64,000 nt of DNA from CBDEGK01 sp965237855. GTDB taxonomy: Bacteria > Pseudomonadota > Gammaproteobacteria > Pseudomonadales > Halieaceae. Shown piece by piece: positions 60,553-64,000 of the stretch. The stretch covers positions 186,001-250,000 of the forward strand of contig CBDEGK010000005.1 of NCBI GenBank assembly GCA_965237855.1. Direction: 5' to 3'. Both the position numbers and the translations under genes were made by a program. Below the pieces are notes generated by a model that saw nothing but the letters and a program-made list of their open reading frames with translations, ran no database searches and was not told the origin of the DNA. Position 1 is the first letter of the stretch. Each line of letters begins with the position of its first letter.

Positions 60553-61020
60553 ATGACTAAGCGCGCGCTGGACAAGGTCGATCGCGAGATCGTACAGCGG
60601 CTATCCCGTGACGCGCGCACCAGCAATCGGCATATCGCCGCTGAGCTGGGCGTGACTGAGGGCACCGTGCGCGCGCGTATCAAGCGTATGGAAGAGGAAA
60701 AGCTCATCCGTATTACCGCGGTCACCAATATCGATCGCTTCCGCGGTGCGGCGGTAGCGCATATCTGGATCGAAGTGGAGCGCAGCAGCCAAACCCAGGA
60801 ATTGGTGCAGAAACTGGCAGACATGAAGGAGATCGGCTTTGTCGGCATGATGATGGGCCGTTTCGATATCCTCGCCATTACCATGGTGCGCAACACCGAA
60901 CACCTGTCGGAATTTGTTCACAACAACATCAGTAACTTGCCGGGGGTGCGGCGTACGGAGAGCACCCTCAGTGTGAATTTTATAAAACACGATTACCGCA
61001 TGGCGCGGATCGTGAGTTAA
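60553..61020 (+). CDS. Lrp/AsnC family transcriptional regulator (second of two)
   Basis: 155 residues with the same layout: winged helix VDREIVQRLSRDARTSNRHIAAELGVTEGTVRARIKRMEE and a RAM domain (VAHIWIEVERSSQTQELVQKLADM, GRFDILAITMV). It is encoded between the first AsnC regulator and ipdA and so is likely co-transcribed. Tandem AsnC pairs can form heteromers; that is a possibility only. The ligand is unknown. Confidence 0.92.
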   Translation: MTKRALDKVDREIVQRLSRDARTSNRHIAAELGVTEGTVRARIKRMEEEKLIRITAVTNIDRFRGAAVAHIWIEVERSSQTQELVQKLADMKEIGFVGMMMGRFDILAITMVRNTEHLSEFVHNNISNLPGVRRTESTLSVNFIKHDYRMARIVS

Positions 61021-61065
61021 CCCGGGCGGAGCCCGTTAAAGAAACAGTAGGAAGTGGGAGAGACA

Positions 61066-61941
61066 ATGGACAAGCGTATGACTGCTGCCGAGGCGATCGG
61101 TGAGCTCAAAGATGGCATGACCATCGGTATTGGCGGTTGGGGACCGCGGCGCAAGCCCATGGCCTTGATCCGCGAGATATTGAAATCGGACCTCAAGGAC
61201 CTCACCATTGTTGCTTACGGTGGTGCCGATGTTGGCATGTTGTGCGCGGCGGGTAAGGTCAAGAAGCTGGTCTTCGCCTTTGTCTCCCTGGACTTCATTC
61301 CCCTGGAAGCGCATTTCCGGCGGGCCCGACAGAGTGGTTCCATCGAGGTAATGGAAATCGACGAGGGCATGATGCTGCTCGGTCTGCGCGCTGCGGCTTG
61401 GGGCTTGCCCTACATTCCGACGCAAGTCGGACTGGGTACGGATATTGTCAGCAATAACCCCGATATCAAGCTGGTCGACAGCCCCTATGACGACAAGGAG
61501 TGGGTGGCGATGCCGGCGCTGAAACTGGATGCCTCACTGATTCATGTTGATCACGCCGATGCCCGTGGCGTCTGCCAGATCTCCGGTCCCGATCACTACA
61601 TGGACGATATGTTTGCCCGCGCCGCCGCCAAGACCTACGTGTCCTGTGACGAACTGGTCGACAGCAGTTATTTCCACGATCCCGACCAGGCCCGCATGGT
61701 GTTCTGGGAACGCACGGCTACCACCGGTGTCGTGCATTTGCCGGGCGGCGCGCATCCGAGCTCCTGCACCCCGTTGTATGGTTTTGATGAGGCTCATTTC
61801 AAGGAATACTCGGCAGCGGCCAAGGACGAGGCGGGTTTCCAGGGCTATGCCGACAAGTACCTGGGTGGGGACGAGGCAGCCTACCAGGCAGCGGTGGGTG
61901 GCCTCGATGCCATCCAGCAACTTCCCATTCCCAGTTATTAA
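61066..61941 (+). CDS. ipdA: CoA-transferase family subunit A, IpdA-like ring hydrolase
   Basis: 291 residues of the class I CoA-transferase fold (MTAAEAIGELKDGMTIGIGGWGPRRKPMALI, GADVGMLCAAGKVKKLVFAFVSLDF). The start at 61066 has GGGAG upstream and gives a normal length; an open extension to 61054 is rejected. In Mycobacterium tuberculosis IpdAB hydrolyses a ring of a steroid-derived CoA intermediate (COCHEA-CoA) instead of transferring CoA. The order ipdA-ipdB-ipdC with fadD3-like and echA20-like neighbours supports the same role here. Confidence 0.85.
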   Translation: MDKRMTAAEAIGELKDGMTIGIGGWGPRRKPMALIREILKSDLKDLTIVAYGGADVGMLCAAGKVKKLVFAFVSLDFIPLEAHFRRARQSGSIEVMEIDEGMMLLGLRAAAWGLPYIPTQVGLGTDIVSNNPDIKLVDSPYDDKEWVAMPALKLDASLIHVDHADARGVCQISGPDHYMDDMFARAAAKTYVSCDELVDSSYFHDPDQARMVFWERTATTGVVHLPGGAHPSSCTPLYGFDEAHFKEYSAAAKDEAGFQGYADKYLGGDEAAYQAAVGGLDAIQQLPIPSY

Positions 61942-61962
61942 AACAGCCAGACGGAGAACACC

Positions 61963-62757
61963 ATGAGCAACGATTACACCCTGGCTGAACTGTGCATTGT
62001 CGCCTGTTCCGAAGCCTTCAAAGATGACGGCGAAGTACTTATTACCGGTATTGGCGTGATTCCGCGCATTGCCGCCAGTCTGACCATGAAAACCACGAAT
62101 CCAGACATCCTGATGACCGATTCAGAGGCCTGGATGCTGTCGGAACCGAACCCCGTCGGCGCTCGTGATGCGGATTTCAAACCCGCGCTGGAAAGCTGGA
62201 TGGGTTATTCACGCATCTTCGACAATGTCTGGAGTGGCAAGCGCCACGCCATGTTGGGCCCGACCCAGGTCGACCGCTGGGGCCAGTCCAACACCTCGGC
62301 CCTGGGCGGTACCTACGATGCACCCAAGGTCATGATGCTGGGTGCGCGCGGTTTTCCGGGCAATTCGATCTGCCACCAGAACAGTTTTTTTGTGCCGGCG
62401 CACTCCAGCCGGGTATTTGTCGAGGGCGAGTGTGATTTTGTCTCTTCCATCGGTTACAACCCGGATCGTCTGCCCAAGGGCCATTCGTTAGATGATGTGG
62501 ATATTCGCCTGATCGTTACCGATCTGTGCGTCATGGATTTTGGTGGGGCAGATCACTCGGTACGTCTACGGAGTCTGCACCCTGGTATCAACCTGGATCA
62601 GGTGTTGGAAAACACCGGCTTCCCGGTGGAAGTTCCCGCTGACGTACCGACAACGCCGGCCCCGACCGCCGAGCAGTTGGCGATCATTCAGCAGATGGAC
62701 CCGCACAACCTGCGTGCCGCTCAAATCAGGGACAACCCACCGGGCGACCGTTCCTGA
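61963..62757 (+). CDS. ipdB: CoA-transferase family subunit B, IpdB-like ring hydrolase
   Basis: 264 residues, the partner subunit of IpdA: ELCIVACSEAFKDDGEVLITGIGVIPRIAASL at the N-terminus and SGKRHAMLGPTQVDRWGQSNTSALGG, a hallmark of IpdB-like proteins. It follows ipdA by 21 bases with GGAGAACACC near the start. The protein extends a little past the usual 250 residues with a proline-rich tail. Function is inferred from family and context. Confidence 0.85.
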   Translation: MSNDYTLAELCIVACSEAFKDDGEVLITGIGVIPRIAASLTMKTTNPDILMTDSEAWMLSEPNPVGARDADFKPALESWMGYSRIFDNVWSGKRHAMLGPTQVDRWGQSNTSALGGTYDAPKVMMLGARGFPGNSICHQNSFFVPAHSSRVFVEGECDFVSSIGYNPDRLPKGHSLDDVDIRLIVTDLCVMDFGGADHSVRLRSLHPGINLDQVLENTGFPVEVPADVPTTPAPTAEQLAIIQQMDPHNLRAAQIRDNPPGDRS

Positions 62758-62768
62758 GGGAAATGACC

Positions 62769-63836
62769 ATGTTACGAACACGACTGACAGAAAAACTCGG
62801 CTGCCAGTACCCCATCGTGCAAACGGCGATGGGCTGGGTGGCCGATCCGAAGATGGTGGCAGGCAGCTGCAATGCCGGCGGTTTCGGTTTCCTGGCCGGC
62901 GCCACCATTCCGCCAGAAGAAATGGAACGCGACCTGCTGCGAGTGAAGGAACTCACCGATAAGCCCTTTGGCGTCAACTTTCACATGTATCAGCCCAATG
63001 CGATGGCCATTGTCGACATGGTGATTCGCCATGGGGTGCGGGCAGTCAGTTACTCACGTTCCCCCGGCGCCGACTTGATTGGCAAATTGAAAGATGCGGG
63101 TGTGGTCTGTATGCCCACGGTGGGTTTACCCAAACACGCCATCAAGGCGGTGGAATTGGGCGCTGATGTCATCACGGTGCAGGGCGGGGAGGGCGGTGGC
63201 CACACCGGCGCCATTCCCACCACCTTGTTGTTGCCGCAGGTTGTCGCTGCGGTTGGCGATAAAGTGCCGGTGGTTGCCGCCGGTGGTTTCAAGGACGGTG
63301 CTGGCCTGGTAGCGGCCATGGCCTTCGGTGCCGATGGGATTGCCATGGGCACCCGCTTTCTGATGAGCAAGGAAAGCCCGGTGCCGCAACAAACCTTGCA
63401 ACGCTATCTCGACTGTCGGGATCCGGGCGTGATTATTCGTTCCACGGCCATGGACGGTTTGCCCCAGCGCATGATAATGAACGAGCTGCTGGGTGAACTG
63501 GAGCGAGCCGGGCCGCTGAAGAAACTACTGCTGGCGGTGCGCAATGGTCTGTCCTTTCGCAAGTACACCGGCGCGAGCATTTTTGGATTATTGAAATCCG
63601 CCATCGCCATGCAACGCGACGACGATATGACAGCGGCGCAAGCCATTATGTCGGCCAACGCACCGATGATTATTCAAAAAGCCATGGTCGATGGTCAGCC
63701 ACAATTGGGTGTGCTGCCCAGTGGCCAGGTAGCGGGTGTGATTGACGAACTGCTCAGCTGCGAAGACTTAATCGCCGGCATTGTGGCCGAGGCGGAACAG
63801 CGTCTCGCCGCGCTCGCAGAACAAACCAGAGGATAA
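62769..63836 (+). CDS. ipdC: Nitronate monooxygenase-family flavoprotein, IpdC-like
   Basis: 355 residues with the NMO/2-nitropropane-dioxygenase TIM barrel: PIVQTAMGWVADPKMVAGSCNAGGFGFLAGATIP, VQGGEGGGHTGAIPT and AAGGFKDGAGLVAAMAFGADGIAMGTRF, the FMN phosphate site. IpdC of the steroid C/D-ring pathway is a flavin-dependent reductase of this type. The start at 62769 is chosen because GAGGG (62756-62760) is 8 bases away; the ATG at 62763 is only 2 bases from it. It follows ipdB directly and precedes echA20-like, the order known from mycobacteria. Confidence 0.86.
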   Translation: MLRTRLTEKLGCQYPIVQTAMGWVADPKMVAGSCNAGGFGFLAGATIPPEEMERDLLRVKELTDKPFGVNFHMYQPNAMAIVDMVIRHGVRAVSYSRSPGADLIGKLKDAGVVCMPTVGLPKHAIKAVELGADVITVQGGEGGGHTGAIPTTLLLPQVVAAVGDKVPVVAAGGFKDGAGLVAAMAFGADGIAMGTRFLMSKESPVPQQTLQRYLDCRDPGVIIRSTAMDGLPQRMIMNELLGELERAGPLKKLLLAVRNGLSFRKYTGASIFGLLKSAIAMQRDDDMTAAQAIMSANAPMIIQKAMVDGQPQLGVLPSGQVAGVIDELLSCEDLIAGIVAEAEQRLAALAEQTRG

Positions 63837-63842
63837 AGCATC

Positions 63843-64000
63843 ATGTCGAAACCATTTTCTACCACCATCAGCAACGGCATTGCCGAGATGATTCTCGAAC
63901 ATCCCCCGGTCAACGCCTTCGACAGCCACGGCTGGTTTGCTATTGCCCATGAGATCGATGAACTCGGCGCCAACGATGAGGTTCGGGTGATCGTAATTGC
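63843..64000 (+). CDS. Enoyl-CoA hydratase family protein, EchA20-like, cut by window edge
   Basis: Only the first 52 residues are in the window: MSKPFSTTISNGIAEMILEHPP followed by VNAFDSHGWFAIAHEIDELGA, the beta-alpha start of a crotonase. The position directly after ipdC matches echA20, the crotonase-type ring hydrolase that opens a steroid-derived ring in mycobacteria. Six bases separate it from the ipdC stop. Catalytic residues lie outside the window. Confidence 0.75.
   Translation, partial: MSKPFSTTISNGIAEMILEHPPVNAFDSHGWFAIAHEIDELGANDEVRVIVI

Noticed and set aside
1..64000. Mobile elements, prophage genes, tRNA or rRNA genes
   Set aside because: No transposase, integrase, phage structural gene, tRNA cloverleaf or rRNA segment was recognised on either strand.

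Overview
The window looks like chromosomal DNA of a free-living, probably marine, gammaproteobacterium close to the Cellvibrionales type (Spongiibacteraceae or Halieaceae). This is inferred from gene content: AceK, FabV, homodimeric AceE, BepA next to a TusA-like protein and PerM, MiaE, sigma-32 type heat-shock promoters, and a large load of acyl-CoA and steroid-type catabolic genes. No phage, insertion sequence, CRISPR array, rRNA or tRNA was found. Nearly all of the sequence is coding and no gene-free gap exceeds about 290 bases.

Layout. 1-6352: heat-shock and housekeeping block (end of hrcA, grpE, dnaK, dnaJ, dapB, a CnoX-like thioredoxin-TPR protein) with two clear sigma-32 promoters. 6387-12027: a GNAT acetyltransferase diverging from a catabolic operon (two acyl-CoA dehydrogenases, a luciferase-like monooxygenase family protein, two SDRs). 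12049-17930: aceK and a histidine phosphatase, then tesB with a rare tandem TetR regulator, tag, and a crotonase. 17917-20715: a TlpA / DUF4266 lipoprotein / DUF3570 / ApbE operon that may be an uncharacterised flavinylation module. 20972-36267: a signalling island with two giant beta-propeller sensor kinases flanking a secreted subtilase that ends in 18 copies of GNFWNN, followed by three cyclic-di-GMP genes, one of them interrupted at a run of 12 G. 36551-40867: a crotonase, a second luciferase-like protein, a DUF3604 lipoprotein and a deazaflavin-type nitroreductase. 40980-47886: nadA, bepA, a tusA-like gene, a perM-like gene and an M16 lipoprotein protease. 48102-56260: aceE-aceF, a glycosyltransferase-like gene with a hexanucleotide repeat in its DXD motif, miaE, fabV, a metallo-beta-lactamase. 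56322-58250: TPR-sulfotransferase. 58463-64000: an operon resembling the actinobacterial steroid C/D-ring (HIP) pathway: fadD3-like ligase, two AsnC regulators, ipdA-, ipdB-, ipdC- and echA20-like genes, the last cut by the window edge.

How the parts fit. The HIP-type operon, the acyl-CoA dehydrogenase pair, the SDRs, the luciferase-like enzymes, the crotonases and TesB together suggest an organism that degrades steroids or similar polycyclic isoprenoids to acetyl- and propionyl-CoA. AceK (glyoxylate/TCA switch) and pyruvate dehydrogenase handle the central carbon flux. The most novel-looking parts are the subtilase with its hexapeptide tail between two propeller kinases, and the ApbE/DUF3570/DUF4266/TlpA operon, where DUF3570 carries two SGAS motifs similar to known FMN attachment sites. 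All family assignments come from reading motifs and overall sequence; no database search was possible.
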